From Comamonas phosphati (GTDB lineage: Bacteria > Pseudomonadota > Gammaproteobacteria > Burkholderiales > Burkholderiaceae_C), in NCBI RefSeq assembly GCF_014637085.1, contig NZ_BMEU01000001.1, positions 62,001-126,000 on the forward strand: 64,000 nucleotides of DNA, in the 5' to 3' direction. Numbering within the stretch: position 1 is the stretch's first letter; the number at the start of each line of letters is the position of its first letter. The notes beneath the pieces are model-generated. The model was not told where the DNA came from. It did no database searches and was given only the letters and a program-made list of their open reading frames with translations. The position numbers and the translations under genes are program-made. Of this stretch, positions 1-8,715 are shown piece by piece.

Positions 1-237
1 CCGGGCCACGGCAGGCTTGTTCCTGGGGCGGCCGGCGCAGGCAAAACGGCGGCTTCCTGCCGGCGGCGCGCGGTGCAGACTAAAATCAGTTGTTTGCGAG
101 CGTGCCGCCCCTGCGGCTGAGCTTTCAGCGCAAGCCTGATTTCATCCGTTTCTTTCACCATTGATGCTGCTGACGACTCTTTTGCCAGACTCTGCCGCAT
201 GGGCCTTCGACCGCCCGGGAAAGGGGGCGCTGCGCTT

Positions 238-945
238 ATGTCGCGGATGAAGCAGCTGGCTCTGGATATCAGCATGGCGCCCGGTCCGACGCTTTCGCGT
301 TTCTTCGTCGGCCCCAACGCCGCGGTGATCGATCACCTGCGCCATTGGGTGGGCGACGGCCGGTTGCAGCAGACGCGTTCGCCAGTGCCCACCTACCTGT
401 GGGGTGAGTCCGGTTCGGGCAAGACCCATCTGCTCAAGGCCGTGCGCGAGGCGCTGCGCGAACAGGGGGCCATGGTCGGTTGGATGGATGCGGGCACGCT
501 GTTCCCGCCGCCGTTCGACGAGCGCTGGGCCGCCGTGCTCATGGACGATGTGGATCTCTACACGCCCTTGCAGCAGGCGCGGGCCTTCAACTGGTTCGTC
601 AACGCCACCAGCCCTGCCACCGGTTCGCCGCGCTGGGTGCTGGGTGCGGGGCAGCTGCCGGTGGCGGACCTGAAGCTGCGCGAAGACCTGCGCACCCGCC
701 TGGGCTGGGGCCATGTGTATCAGCTGCAGCTGCTGGACGAGCCGGCGCGCCGCGCCGTGCTGCGCCAGGAAGCCGATGCCCGTGGCGTCTTTCTGAGCGA
801 CGAAGTGATGGATTACATGCTCAGGCGCTTCTCGCGCGATCTGGGCTCCTTGATGCAGCTGCTGGACATGCTGGACGGTTTTGCCTTGCGCAACAAGCGC
901 GCCATCACCATCCCGCTGCTCAAGACCATGCTGGAGACCGAGTGA
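238..945 (+). CDS. hda: DnaA regulatory inactivator Hda
   Basis: A 235-residue AAA+ protein resembling DnaA domain III. In the known family, Hda bound to the DNA-loaded sliding clamp stimulates ATP hydrolysis by DnaA and so prevents re-initiation. The N-terminus carries QLALDI, matching the clamp-binding motif that Hda proteins have at this place. A Walker A motif GESGSGKTH follows at about residue 58, and VLMDDVD near residue 102 is the Walker B region. The ATG at 238 is chosen because AAAGGGGG lies 10 nt upstream; the ATG at 247 (MKQLALDI) is a common family start and is the alternative. Nothing codes convincingly in the 237 bases upstream. Confidence 0.9.
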   Translation: MSRMKQLALDISMAPGPTLSRFFVGPNAAVIDHLRHWVGDGRLQQTRSPVPTYLWGESGSGKTHLLKAVREALREQGAMVGWMDAGTLFPPPFDERWAAVLMDDVDLYTPLQQARAFNWFVNATSPATGSPRWVLGAGQLPVADLKLREDLRTRLGWGHVYQLQLLDEPARRAVLRQEADARGVFLSDEVMDYMLRRFSRDLGSLMQLLDMLDGFALRNKRAITIPLLKTMLETE

Positions 946-966
946 GGCTGGCAGGCCTGTACCCCT

Positions 967-992
967 GCCGGCGGCGCCCGGGCCGGCTTTTA
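967..992 (+). terminator. Rho-independent terminator after hda
   Basis: The inverted repeat GCCGGC/GCCGGC at 967-972 and 982-987 is followed directly by TTTTATTT. It lies 22 nt after the hda stop codon and before the HAD phosphatase gene. Confidence 0.6.
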
Positions 993-1089
993 TTTGTAGG
1001 ACTCACGCATAAGGATGAATCAAAGGCTGAGACCAAGAAGCAGGCATCCTGCTTCAACCTGTTTTGCGTAAGCCTTGTTTTGGAACCAC

Positions 1090-1794
1090 ATGTCGACCCA
1101 ACCCGTATCGCAGTCCAAGCGCAAGCTGGCGCTGTTTGACCTGGACCATACCCTGCTGCCCCTGGACTCCGATTACGAGTGGGGACAGTTCACCTCCCGC
1201 ATCGGCTGGACGGACCCGGTGGAGTTCGGACGCCGCAACGACGAATTCTTTGCCCACTACCAGGCCGGCACGCTGGACGTGCACGACTACGTGCGCTTTG
1301 CCACGGAGGCGTTTTGCCGGCGCGGCGCAAGCCAGGCCGACGCCGCCCATGCGCGCTTCATGCGCGAAGTGATAGCCCCGGCCATCACGCCCCAGGCGCG
1401 CGCGCTGGTCAGGGCGCACCAGGAGGCGGGCGACACCGTCATCATCGTCACGGCCACCAACGAGTTCGTGACGCGCCCGATTGCCAGGGCACTGGGCGTG
1501 GATGAGCTGATTGCCCTGGAGCTGGTGCGCGATGCCCAGGGCTGGTACACCGGGGAAATCAAGGGCCAGCCCAGCATGCGCGAAGGCAAGGTGGTGCGCA
1601 TGCAGCAATGGCTGCAGCACAAGGGCCTTGACTGGGCCGGCGTGGAAGCCACTTTCTACAGTGACTCGTGGAACGATGTACCGCTGCTGGAGCGAGTCGA
1701 TCATCCCGTGGCCACCAACCCCGATGCGCGCCTGCGCGCCCTGGCCGAGGAACGCGGCTGGCGCATCGTGGACTTATTTACCAAAGCACAATGA
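1090..1794 (+). CDS. HAD-IB family hydrolase (SerB-like phosphatase)
   Basis: A 234-residue cytoplasmic phosphatase of the haloacid dehalogenase superfamily, subfamily IB. Motif I is DLDHTLL near residue 16, with the nucleophile Asp and the acid/base Asp two residues later. Motif II is IVTATNEF near residue 119. The motif III lysine lies in EGKVVRM and motif IV is SDSWNDVPLL near residue 195. Proteins of this type beside pcnB and folK in Burkholderiales are usually annotated as phosphoserine phosphatase-like; the real substrate is unknown. The start at MSTQ is used because upstream residues have no family match. Its stop overlaps the pcnB start as ATGA, which suggests translational coupling. 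Confidence 0.88.
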   Translation: MSTQPVSQSKRKLALFDLDHTLLPLDSDYEWGQFTSRIGWTDPVEFGRRNDEFFAHYQAGTLDVHDYVRFATEAFCRRGASQADAAHARFMREVIAPAITPQARALVRAHQEAGDTVIIVTATNEFVTRPIARALGVDELIALELVRDAQGWYTGEIKGQPSMREGKVVRMQQWLQHKGLDWAGVEATFYSDSWNDVPLLERVDHPVATNPDARLRALAEERGWRIVDLFTKAQ

Positions 1795-3413
1795 TCAAGA
1801 CCTTTATCGACAAGCTGCTGGGCAAGACCCCGGCTGCACCCCGCTCGCGCAAGCCGCGCTTTGGCAAACGCGAGGAGGTGCCGGTGCAGGTGCACGGCAT
1901 CGACCCGCAGCTCGTGGATCGCCGCGCCGTGGACGTGGTGCAGACGCTCAAGAGCGCGGGCTACGAGGCCTACATCGTGGGCGGCGCCGTGCGCGACCTG
2001 CTGCTGGGCCTGCGTCCCAAGGACTTCGACGTGGCGACCAATGCCACGCCCGAGCAGGTCAAGAGCCTGTTCAGGCGCGCCTTCATCATCGGCAAGCGCT
2101 TTCGCATCGTGCACGTGGTCTACGGCCGCGGCCGCGAGAACGAGGTCATCGAGGTCTCGACCTTCCGTGCCTTCCTGGACAACAGCCAGGCCGAGGCCGT
2201 CAGCGGCAACGAGCGCACCAGCAAGGTCCAGCTGGCCGGCATGAAGCATGCGGTGGACGCCAGCGGCCGCGTGCTGCGCGACAACGTCTGGGGCCCGCAG
2301 GACCAGGACGCCACGCGCCGCGACTTCACCATCAACGCCATGTACTACGACCCCGAGACGCAGATCGTGGTCGACTACCACAACGGCATCGCCGACGCGC
2401 AAAAGCGCGTGCTGCGCATGATCGGCGACCCGGCCACGCGCTACCGCGAAGACCCGGTGCGCATCATCCGCGCCGTGCGCTTCGCCGCCAAGCTCTCCGG
2501 CAAGGGCTTCAAGCTCGAACCCAAATCGGCCAAGCCGCTGGTGGAGTGCGAGCCGCTGCTGGCCGATGTACCGCAAAGCCGCCTGTTTGATGAAATGCTC
2601 AAGCTGCTGCAGACCGGCCACGCGCTGGCCTCGGTGGCGCAATTGAAGGTGCTGGGCCTGTCGCGCGGCATCTATCCGCTGCTGGACGTGGTGATGGAGC
2701 GTGCGGACCACCCGTTCGTGCAGGCCGCACTGGCCGACACGGACCGCCGCGTGGGTGAAGGCAAGCCCGTGGCGCCCAGTTTCCTGCTGGCCTGCGTGCT
2801 GTGGCAGGACGTGAAGACCGGCTGGGAAAACCGGCTGGCCCAGCGCATGCATCCCTTTCCGGCGCTGCAGGACGCCATAGACGAAGTGTTCGAGGCCCGC
2901 ATCGGCGATGTTTCGGGCCGCGGCAAGCTGGCCGCCGACATGCGCGAGATCTGGGTCATGCAGCCGCGCTTCGACAAGCGCACGGGCGCGACGCCGTTTT
3001 CCATGGTGGCCCAGCCGCGCTTTCGCGCGGGCTTCGACTTCATGCGCCTGCGCGCCGATATCGGCGAGGTCGAGGAAAGCCTGGCCAGCTGGTGGCAGGA
3101 GTTCCAGCAGGCCGACGACGCCCGCCGCGAAGACCTCATCGCCCAGGCGCGCGACGAGCAGCGTGCGCGCCAGCGCGCCCAGCAGCAGACCGAGCCCAAG
3201 GTACACCGCGTGGCCAGGAACCGCTCCGGGCGGGAAGGCGTGGCGCCGTTGGAGGGCCGGCAAGGCTCCGAGGATGGCAGCCCGCTGGACCAGACAGCCG
3301 CAGCCAGCGATGACGGCGCGGCACCCGATGGCGGAGCCCCGAAGAAGCGCCGCCGCCGCCGTCGCAAGCCCGGTGGCGGCGCAGCGCAGACGGACTCTTC
3401 GGCCGAGTCCTGA
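1791..3413 (+). CDS. pcnB: Poly(A) polymerase I
   Basis: A 540-residue class II nucleotidyltransferase that adds 3' poly(A) tails to RNA and so promotes decay. The head domain has GGAVRDLLLG followed by KDFDVATNATPEQ, carrying the two metal-binding aspartates. RRDFTINAMYYD near residue 180 and the arginine-rich EDPVRIIRAVRF near residue 220 form the rest of the catalytic and neck regions. The C-terminus is long and very basic, with an Arg/Lys run that fits RNA binding. It starts inside the stop of the HAD gene (ATGA) and is followed 5 nt later by folK, so the three genes are probably one transcript. Confidence 0.93.
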   Translation: MIKTFIDKLLGKTPAAPRSRKPRFGKREEVPVQVHGIDPQLVDRRAVDVVQTLKSAGYEAYIVGGAVRDLLLGLRPKDFDVATNATPEQVKSLFRRAFIIGKRFRIVHVVYGRGRENEVIEVSTFRAFLDNSQAEAVSGNERTSKVQLAGMKHAVDASGRVLRDNVWGPQDQDATRRDFTINAMYYDPETQIVVDYHNGIADAQKRVLRMIGDPATRYREDPVRIIRAVRFAAKLSGKGFKLEPKSAKPLVECEPLLADVPQSRLFDEMLKLLQTGHALASVAQLKVLGLSRGIYPLLDVVMERADHPFVQAALADTDRRVGEGKPVAPSFLLACVLWQDVKTGWENRLAQRMHPFPALQDAIDEVFEARIGDVSGRGKLAADMREIWVMQPRFDKRTGATPFSMVAQPRFRAGFDFMRLRADIGEVEESLASWWQEFQQADDARREDLIAQARDEQRARQRAQQQTEPKVHRVARNRSGREGVAPLEGRQGSEDGSPLDQTAAASDDGAAPDGGAPKKRRRRRRKPGGGAAQTDSSAES

Positions 3414-3418
3414 GCACC

Positions 3419-3940
3419 ATGTCCACCGCCATGCAGACCGCCTGGATTGGTCTGGGCGCCAATCTGGGCGACGCCGAAGGCGCACTGCGTGCCGCGGTAC
3501 GCAGCATCGCGGCACTGCCGCAGACGCGCGTGCAGCAGCTTTCATCGCTGTACCGCAGCGCGCCGGTGGATGCGGGCGGCCCGGACTATCTCAATGCCGT
3601 GGCCGCCGTGGAAACCGGGCTGGCGGCGCTGGAGCTGCTCGATGCCCTGCAGGCGATCGAGCAGGCCGCGGGCCGGGAGCGCCCTTACCGCAATGCCCCG
3701 CGCACGCTGGACCTGGATTTGCTGCGCTTTGGCGACGTGCAGATGCAGACCGAGCGCTTGACGCTGCCGCACCCGCGGATGCTGGAGCGAGCCTTCGTGC
3801 TGCAACCCATGGCCGAGCTGGTCGGGGCCGGCGTGACGGCCGGGCAGCTGGACAGGGTGGCGGAGCAGCGCATAGAGCGTATCGCGGCACCGCAGGAATG
3901 GTGCGATTCTTGTTGCCGCCAGGCCGCCCCGAGGCAATGA
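3419..3940 (+). CDS. folK: 6-hydroxymethyl-7,8-dihydropterin pyrophosphokinase (HPPK)
   Basis: A 173-residue folate biosynthesis enzyme that moves pyrophosphate from ATP to 6-hydroxymethyl-dihydropterin. The HPPK signature is clear: WIGLGANLGD at the N-terminus, SSLYRSAPV near residue 42, and the RTLDLDLLRFG metal-binding stretch near residue 95, followed by LPHPRMLERAFVL. The length is normal for the family. The last ten residues are Cys-rich and unconserved. It lies 5 nt after pcnB, an arrangement common in Proteobacteria. Confidence 0.95.
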   Translation: MSTAMQTAWIGLGANLGDAEGALRAAVRSIAALPQTRVQQLSSLYRSAPVDAGGPDYLNAVAAVETGLAALELLDALQAIEQAAGRERPYRNAPRTLDLDLLRFGDVQMQTERLTLPHPRMLERAFVLQPMAELVGAGVTAGQLDRVAEQRIERIAAPQEWCDSCCRQAAPRQ

Positions 3941-4118
3941 AGCGGCCCTCTTTAGGGGCGCCCGGCTTAGGGGCCGCGGCTGCCCGGAGTGAGCAAGCGC
4001 GGGGGCATTTCTTGCCCGGGCACGGGCCGGAGCAGGCGGGAACAGGTCATTAAGTTAACTTTCAGATGAAAGCCGCAACATGGCAACACATGCTGGCTTT
4101 TCATACTGAGGTTTTTTT

Positions 4119-4465
4119 GTGAGTGACCATTGGCTGCTGCGAGAGGCTTGGCTGCCGTCTCGCGAGATCGCGCTGGACAAGTCTGGCGCGGCTGCTTCGG
4201 CGGCGCGCAGGGCGCGCTCCATTTCGTGTTCCATTTCGCGCGTGCCGCCCTGCTTGAACGCGGCGAAGAATCTGGACCACCTGTTTGCCCTGCTCAGCGC
4301 CAAGCTGGCAGGCCTGGCGCCGCCGTGGGAAACCGTGGCCGTCGACGACGGCAGCACGGAGAAGCGCGTGCTGCAGCTGTCGCGCGATTTCGGCAAGAGG
4401 CCAAGCGGCGGCGGCTGTGCCTGGTCGAACGCGATTGGGGCCGGAGTATCGGGGTGGACGCATGA
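4119..4465 (+). pseudogene. Remnant of a family-2 glycosyltransferase (ArnC/DPM1-like)
   Basis: Decayed gene. In one frame, about residues 44-92 read PCLNAAKNLDHLF and then ETVAVDDGST and LSRDFGK. These are the N-terminal nucleotide-sugar-binding motifs of dolichyl/undecaprenyl-phosphate glycosyltransferases (normally VPCLNE.. and VDDGS). The 300-residue family's central catalytic part is missing right after FGK. The rest reads on in another frame and ends in a TGA that overlaps the ATG of the downstream ArnT-like gene. That coupling fits an intact gene that suffered an internal deletion. The first 40 codons have no match to the family. Confidence 0.65.
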
Positions 4466-6066
4466 GCGCGGCTGAAGCAGGAATTTCGAAGCAGGACGGC
4501 TGGAAGGTTCTGCTCCTCGTGGCCCTGTGGTTTGGCTCCACGGCCTGGCTGCGGCCCCTGATGCTGCCCGACGAGGGGCGCTATGCGTCCGTGGCGCTGG
4601 AGATGCTGCACTCGGGCGACTGGCTGACGCCGACGCTCAACGGGCTGCCGTTCTTCCACAAGCCTCCGCTGTTTTACTGGATCTCCGGCGCGGCCTTGAT
4701 GCTGACCGGCTCGAATGAGCTGGCGGCCCGCGCGGCCTCTCTGGTGGGGGCCGCCATGGGCGCCATGGCGCTCTATCTGTTCGTGCGGCGCTGGTGCGGG
4801 ATGCTTTCCGCGCGCCGCGCCGTCATCGTGCTCGCGGTGCAGCCGCTGTTCTTTCTGGGGGCGCAGTTCGCCAATCTGGACATGCTGGTGGCGGGCTGCA
4901 TCACGGCCACGGTGCTGGCGCTGGCCCATGCGGCCCAGAGTTTCGAGGCCGGCGAGGCGGATCGCCGCGCATTGTGGCTGGCCTATGGGCTGGCCGCCCT
5001 GGGCGTGCTGGCCAAGGGGCTGATCGGCTTCGTCCTTCCGGCAATGATCGTGGGCCTGTGGCTGATACTTCGCCGGCGCTGGCCCAGCCTGCTGGCGCTG
5101 CTGTCGTTGCCGGGGGCCCTATTGTTCCTGCTGATCGCCGCGCCCTGGTTCGTGCTCATGCAGCAGCGGTTCGACGGCTTTCTGCATTACTTCTTCGTGG
5201 TGCAGCACTTCCAGCGTTTTGCCGCGGGCGGCTTCAACAACGCGCAGCCCTTCTGGTTCTATCCGGCGGTGCTGGCCGTCTGCAGCCTGCCTTGCATTCT
5301 GTGGTCGCGCCAGGCATTCACGCGCGGCTACTGGCGGGCCGGGGGAGTGCTTGGCGATGTGCGCCTGCTGATGGCGCTGATGGCGGCTTGCGTGACGTTC
5401 TTCTTCTCGCTGCCCCAGTCCAAGCTGATCGGCTACGTTCTCCCCGCCGTGCCGGCGCTGGCCTGGCTGATGGCCGATGCCGGCCATCAGGCCTTCGCAT
5501 CGCGCAGGGGCCGTGGGGGGTGGCGGGCCAGCTTGGCCCTGGCCGCCCTCATCGGACTGGCCGTGGTGCTGGCGCTGACCGTGAACCAGCGCTACTCGGC
5601 ACGCCACATGGGGCAGGTGCTGAAGGCGCAGCGCCAGCTGGGCGAGCCGGTCTACATGCTCAAGGAATACGTGTACGACCTGCCGTTCTATGCCGGACTC
5701 GACCAGCCCGTGCGCATCGTGGACGACTGGCACAACCCCGACATTGCCCGGCGCGACAATTGGCGCCGCGAGGTGATCGATGCCGACGCCTTCGATCCGG
5801 CATTGGCCAGCCATTTGCTGATCACGCCTCAGGAACTGCCGGCAGCGCTGTGCGGCAAGGGGGCGGCCTGGGTGGTCGGCGACGCGCAGGCACCGCGGTG
5901 GTTGCCGCTGCTGGCGCAGACCCCGCCGGTTTTTTCGGAACACGGCCAGACGCTGTGGCGCGTGGATACGCGCCGGGGCAGCCCGTGCCTAGCTGCGCAG
6001 AAACGCCCAGTGGCGGCTCAGCAGATAGGTAGCGCCGGCGACCAGTACGAGCACGGCGGCGAGTAG
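4462..6066 (+). CDS. ArnT-like / PMT-family glycosyltransferase
   Basis: A 534-residue inner-membrane GT-C glycosyltransferase with about 11-12 predicted membrane helices. The N-terminal periplasmic loop has LMLPDEGRYASVALEML and then GLPFFHKPPLFYW, the pattern seen in ArnT and related lipid A or teichoic-type transferases (acidic DEGRY site and HKPPL). These enzymes move a sugar from undecaprenyl phosphate to lipid A or another acceptor; the substrate here is unknown. The ATG at 4462 overlaps the stop of the broken family-2 glycosyltransferase. The 3' end overlaps the convergent GtrA-like gene by 78 nt. Loss of the upstream partner may leave this transferase without its donor. Confidence 0.82.
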   Translation: MSAAEAGISKQDGWKVLLLVALWFGSTAWLRPLMLPDEGRYASVALEMLHSGDWLTPTLNGLPFFHKPPLFYWISGAALMLTGSNELAARAASLVGAAMGAMALYLFVRRWCGMLSARRAVIVLAVQPLFFLGAQFANLDMLVAGCITATVLALAHAAQSFEAGEADRRALWLAYGLAALGVLAKGLIGFVLPAMIVGLWLILRRRWPSLLALLSLPGALLFLLIAAPWFVLMQQRFDGFLHYFFVVQHFQRFAAGGFNNAQPFWFYPAVLAVCSLPCILWSRQAFTRGYWRAGGVLGDVRLLMALMAACVTFFFSLPQSKLIGYVLPAVPALAWLMADAGHQAFASRRGRGGWRASLALAALIGLAVVLALTVNQRYSARHMGQVLKAQRQLGEPVYMLKEYVYDLPFYAGLDQPVRIVDDWHNPDIARRDNWRREVIDADAFDPALASHLLITPQELPAALCGKGAAWVVGDAQAPRWLPLLAQTPPVFSEHGQTLWRVDTRRGSPCLAAQKRPVAAQQIGSAGDQYEHGGE

Positions 6067-6405
6067 CACGTCGTAGCGTACGCCGGTCCAGTTGAGCAGG
6101 GCGGCATAGGCGGTCTCGTTGACAAGAAAGCCGCCGCCGGAGATGCAGAGAAAACGCAGGGCCGCGGGGAGCATGGCCGAGCCGTGGCCGCGAAAGCTGA
6201 ACAGATGGTGGCCGGTGAAGGAAACACCGACGGCCACCATCCAGCCAGCGGCATTGGCGAGAAGCGGGGGCCAGTGGGCCCAGGTCACGGCGGCGATGGC
6301 GACGCACCAGTGCACGGCGGCGGCGGCGCAGCCCACGATGATGAACCAGCCGATATGGCCGTGCTGGCAGGCGCGGGAGGAGGGCAAGAAATGCAGGCGA
6401 GACAT
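5989..6405 (-). CDS. GtrA-family membrane protein
   Basis: A 138-residue protein with four predicted membrane helices, matching the GtrA/DPMS flippase family: an N-terminal helix after RACQHGHIGWF, GHHLFSF in the centre and YLLSRHWAFLRS at the end, which is the typical C-terminal motif. Family members are thought to flip undecaprenyl-phosphate sugars or partner with GtrB-type transferases. An alternative ATG at 6420 adds five residues. It converges on and overlaps the ArnT-like gene. Together with the decayed family-2 transferase it suggests a former three-part lipid-linked sugar system. Confidence 0.8.
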   Translation of the reverse strand: MSRLHFLPSSRACQHGHIGWFIIVGCAAAAVHWCVAIAAVTWAHWPPLLANAAGWMVAVGVSFTGHHLFSFRGHGSAMLPAALRFLCISGGGFLVNETAYAALLNWTGVRYDVLLAAVLVLVAGATYLLSRHWAFLRS

Positions 6406-6560
6406 GAGCGGCCCGAGCATAGCAGTGCGCGTGAAATCCGTGTGGGCGTGGACGATTCGGGCCTGCGTGGACGGATGCCGGCACGTGCCTCGGCCGCCCC
6501 GCTCTGGTCGCCGGCCGCGCCGAGTTCCCGGTGCTGCCGGCGCTCGCGGAGCAGGGGTGG

Positions 6561-7538
6561 TCAGTCCACCTTGGCGCCGGAGGTCTTGACGATGGCCTGG
6601 TACTTGCTGCGCTCTACCGCCATGAACTTGTCGAACTCCGCCGGCGCAGAGCCCACGGGTTCGGCCATCAAGGCCTCGAAGCGGGTCTTGGTCTCCGGTG
6701 TGCGCAGGGCTTCGTTGAAGGCCTGGCTCAGCTTGTTGAGCACGGGCTTGGGCGTGCCGGCCGGAGCCACCAGGCCCCACCAGGTATCGATGGCAAAGCC
6801 GGGGAAGGTCTTGGACAGCGCGGGCACGCCGGGCAGCAGCGGCGTGGCTTCGAGCGAGGTCACGGCCAGGGCCTTGAGCTTGCCCGACTTGATGTTGGGC
6901 GCCGCGGCCGCCAGGTTGTCGATGTTGAAGTCCACCTCGCCCGACAGCAGCGCGAGCTGGGCCGGGTTGGCGCCGCGGTAGGGCACGTGCAGGGCGTAGA
7001 TGCCGGCCTTTTGCTTGAGCATTTCGCCGGCCAGATGGCCCGCGCTGCCGTTGCCGCCGCTGCCGTAGTTGAGCTTGCCCGGATGCGACTTGGCGTAGGC
7101 GATCAGGTCGGCCACGCTATGGATCTTGAACTGCTCTGCACGGGCCGCATTCATCACCAGCACATTGGGTACGCGCACCATCTGCGTGATGCCGGCGAAG
7201 TCCTTGCCGGCGTCATAAGGCATCTTGGCGTAGAGCCAGGGATTGACGGCATGGGTGGCCGTGGCCGAGATGCCTATGGTCAGGCCGTCGGTCGGGGCCT
7301 TGGCAATCGCGTCGGCACCGATATTGCCGCCGGCGCCGGCCTTGTTGTCGATGATGACCACGCCCAGGGTGTCGCGCACGCGTTCGGCCAGCGCCCGCGC
7401 CGTGATGTCGATGGGGCCGCCCGGCGCATAGGGCACGATCAGGCGGATGGGCTCCTGTGCCTGGGCCAAAGGGGAAACCAGGGAGGCCAGGGCGGCAAGG
7501 CTTGCGACGGAACAGAAAAGGCTTTGTCTACGGTTCAT
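6561..7538 (-). CDS. Bug/TctC-family tripartite tricarboxylate transporter receptor
   Basis: A 325-residue periplasmic solute receptor. The signal peptide is MNRRQSLFCSVASLAALAS to about AQAQ. The mature protein opens with PIRLIVPYAPGGPIDITAR, the diagnostic Bug loop that grips carboxylates, and later has HVPYRG and GVPALSKTFPGF. Bug receptors are greatly expanded in Bordetella, Cupriavidus and Comamonadaceae and are often orphans without TctAB membrane genes nearby, as here. The ligand cannot be predicted. The start at 7538 places the signal peptide correctly; the upstream in-frame extension is not plausible. Confidence 0.9.
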   Translation of the reverse strand: MNRRQSLFCSVASLAALASLVSPLAQAQEPIRLIVPYAPGGPIDITARALAERVRDTLGVVIIDNKAGAGGNIGADAIAKAPTDGLTIGISATATHAVNPWLYAKMPYDAGKDFAGITQMVRVPNVLVMNAARAEQFKIHSVADLIAYAKSHPGKLNYGSGGNGSAGHLAGEMLKQKAGIYALHVPYRGANPAQLALLSGEVDFNIDNLAAAAPNIKSGKLKALAVTSLEATPLLPGVPALSKTFPGFAIDTWWGLVAPAGTPKPVLNKLSQAFNEALRTPETKTRFEALMAEPVGSAPAEFDKFMAVERSKYQAIVKTSGAKVD

Positions 7539-7595
7539 GATTCGAAGTGTTTTGGGTCTTGAATGCTGATGCAGCAAGCGTGGTCAGCTATTTTT

Positions 7596-8642
7596 TTATT
7601 TGTCGGCTTCCGAAGTGAATGCGTCGGCAAAGAATTCCTCCTCGGGCAGGCCACGCTCCTGGATGTAGCTGGTGCGGGCCGAGTCGACCACGATGGGGGC
7701 GCCGCAGGCATAGACCTGGTGGCCCGACAGGTCGGCAAAATCCTGCAGCACGGCCTGGTGCACAAAGCCGGTGCGGCCGGACCAGCCGTCTTCGGGCAGG
7801 GCGTCCGACACCACGGGTACGTAGCGGAAGTGGGGCATGGCGGCCGTGTGCTCGGCAATCCAGGCGGCATCGTACAGGTCGGCCGGGCGGCGGCCGCCCC
7901 AGTACAGCGCGGTGGGGCGCGTCAGCCCCAGGTGGCGCATGTGCTCGATCAGCGCCTTGATGGGCGCAAAGCCCGTGCCCGAGGCCAACAGGATGATGGG
8001 CTTGTCCGAATCCTCGCGCAGGAAGAAGCTGCCGAACGGGCCTTCCACGCGCAGGATTTCCTTTTCCTTCATGGCGCCGAACACATGGTCGGTGAACTTG
8101 CCGCCGGGCATGTGGCGGATATGCAGCTCCAGGCCGGGTGCCGTCTCCTGCGCATGCGGCGCCGTGGCCATGGAGTAGGCGCGGCGCGCGCCGTCGCGCA
8201 GAATGAATTCCACGTACTGGCCCGCGTGGTAGCGGAACTTCTCGGCCGCGGGCAACTGCAGGCGCACTTGCATCACGTCGTGCGATTTCTTTTCCAGGCT
8301 GGCCACGCGCACCGGCATCTTCTTGATGGGAAAGGCGCTGGCATCGGTGACCTGGCGCGATTCGAGCACCACGTCGGTATGGGGGGTGGCGCAGCAGGTC
8401 AGCACGTAGCCGGCGGCTTCTTCCTCGGGTGTCAAGGCTTTGTCCGAGTGCGCGCCATGTGTCACGTCGCCGCTGAGCTTCTTGCACTTGCAGGAGCCGC
8501 AGGCGCCGTCCTTGCAGCCATAGGGCAGGCCGACGCCGGTGCGGATGGCTGCGGCCAGAATGGTTTCACTGTCTTGGGTGGCAAAAGCGCGCCCGCTGGG
8601 CTGGACGGAAATCTCGTAAGAAGCGTTGGCAATCTCGGTCAT
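7596..8642 (-). CDS. NAD(P)H-dependent flavin reductase with 2Fe-2S ferredoxin domain (CDP-6-deoxy-glucoseen reductase-like)
   Basis: A 348-residue electron-transfer protein. Residues 1-95 are a plant-type ferredoxin with the cluster ligands GCKDGACGSCKCKK and, later, VLTCCA. Residues 100-200 are the FAD-binding domain with RAYSMATAP. Residues 210-340 are the NAD(P) domain with LLASGTGFAPIKALIE and a C-terminal VYACGAPIVVDSA. This architecture is that of AscD-like reductases and of many oxygenase reductases. No oxygenase partner is adjacent, so the partner is unknown. The start at 8642 gives the normal ferredoxin N-terminus. It is divergent from the epimerase gene, with about 73 nt between starts. 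Confidence 0.88.
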   Translation of the reverse strand: MTEIANASYEISVQPSGRAFATQDSETILAAAIRTGVGLPYGCKDGACGSCKCKKLSGDVTHGAHSDKALTPEEEAAGYVLTCCATPHTDVVLESRQVTDASAFPIKKMPVRVASLEKKSHDVMQVRLQLPAAEKFRYHAGQYVEFILRDGARRAYSMATAPHAQETAPGLELHIRHMPGGKFTDHVFGAMKEKEILRVEGPFGSFFLREDSDKPIILLASGTGFAPIKALIEHMRHLGLTRPTALYWGGRRPADLYDAAWIAEHTAAMPHFRYVPVVSDALPEDGWSGRTGFVHQAVLQDFADLSGHQVYACGAPIVVDSARTSYIQERGLPEEEFFADAFTSEADK

Positions 8643-8715
8643 GACGTTTTTGGTTATCCTTGAACGCGTCCCTGGCGGCCATTGCCCTCGCGTTGCTGCA
8701 TCCGCAGCAGCGCGC

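Noticed and set aside
1701-3545. Long minus-strand frame (614 codons) opposite pcnB
   Set aside because: Its product is Arg/Ala/His-rich with no family resemblance and lies wholly opposite a clear pcnB gene; high G+C content makes such shadow frames.
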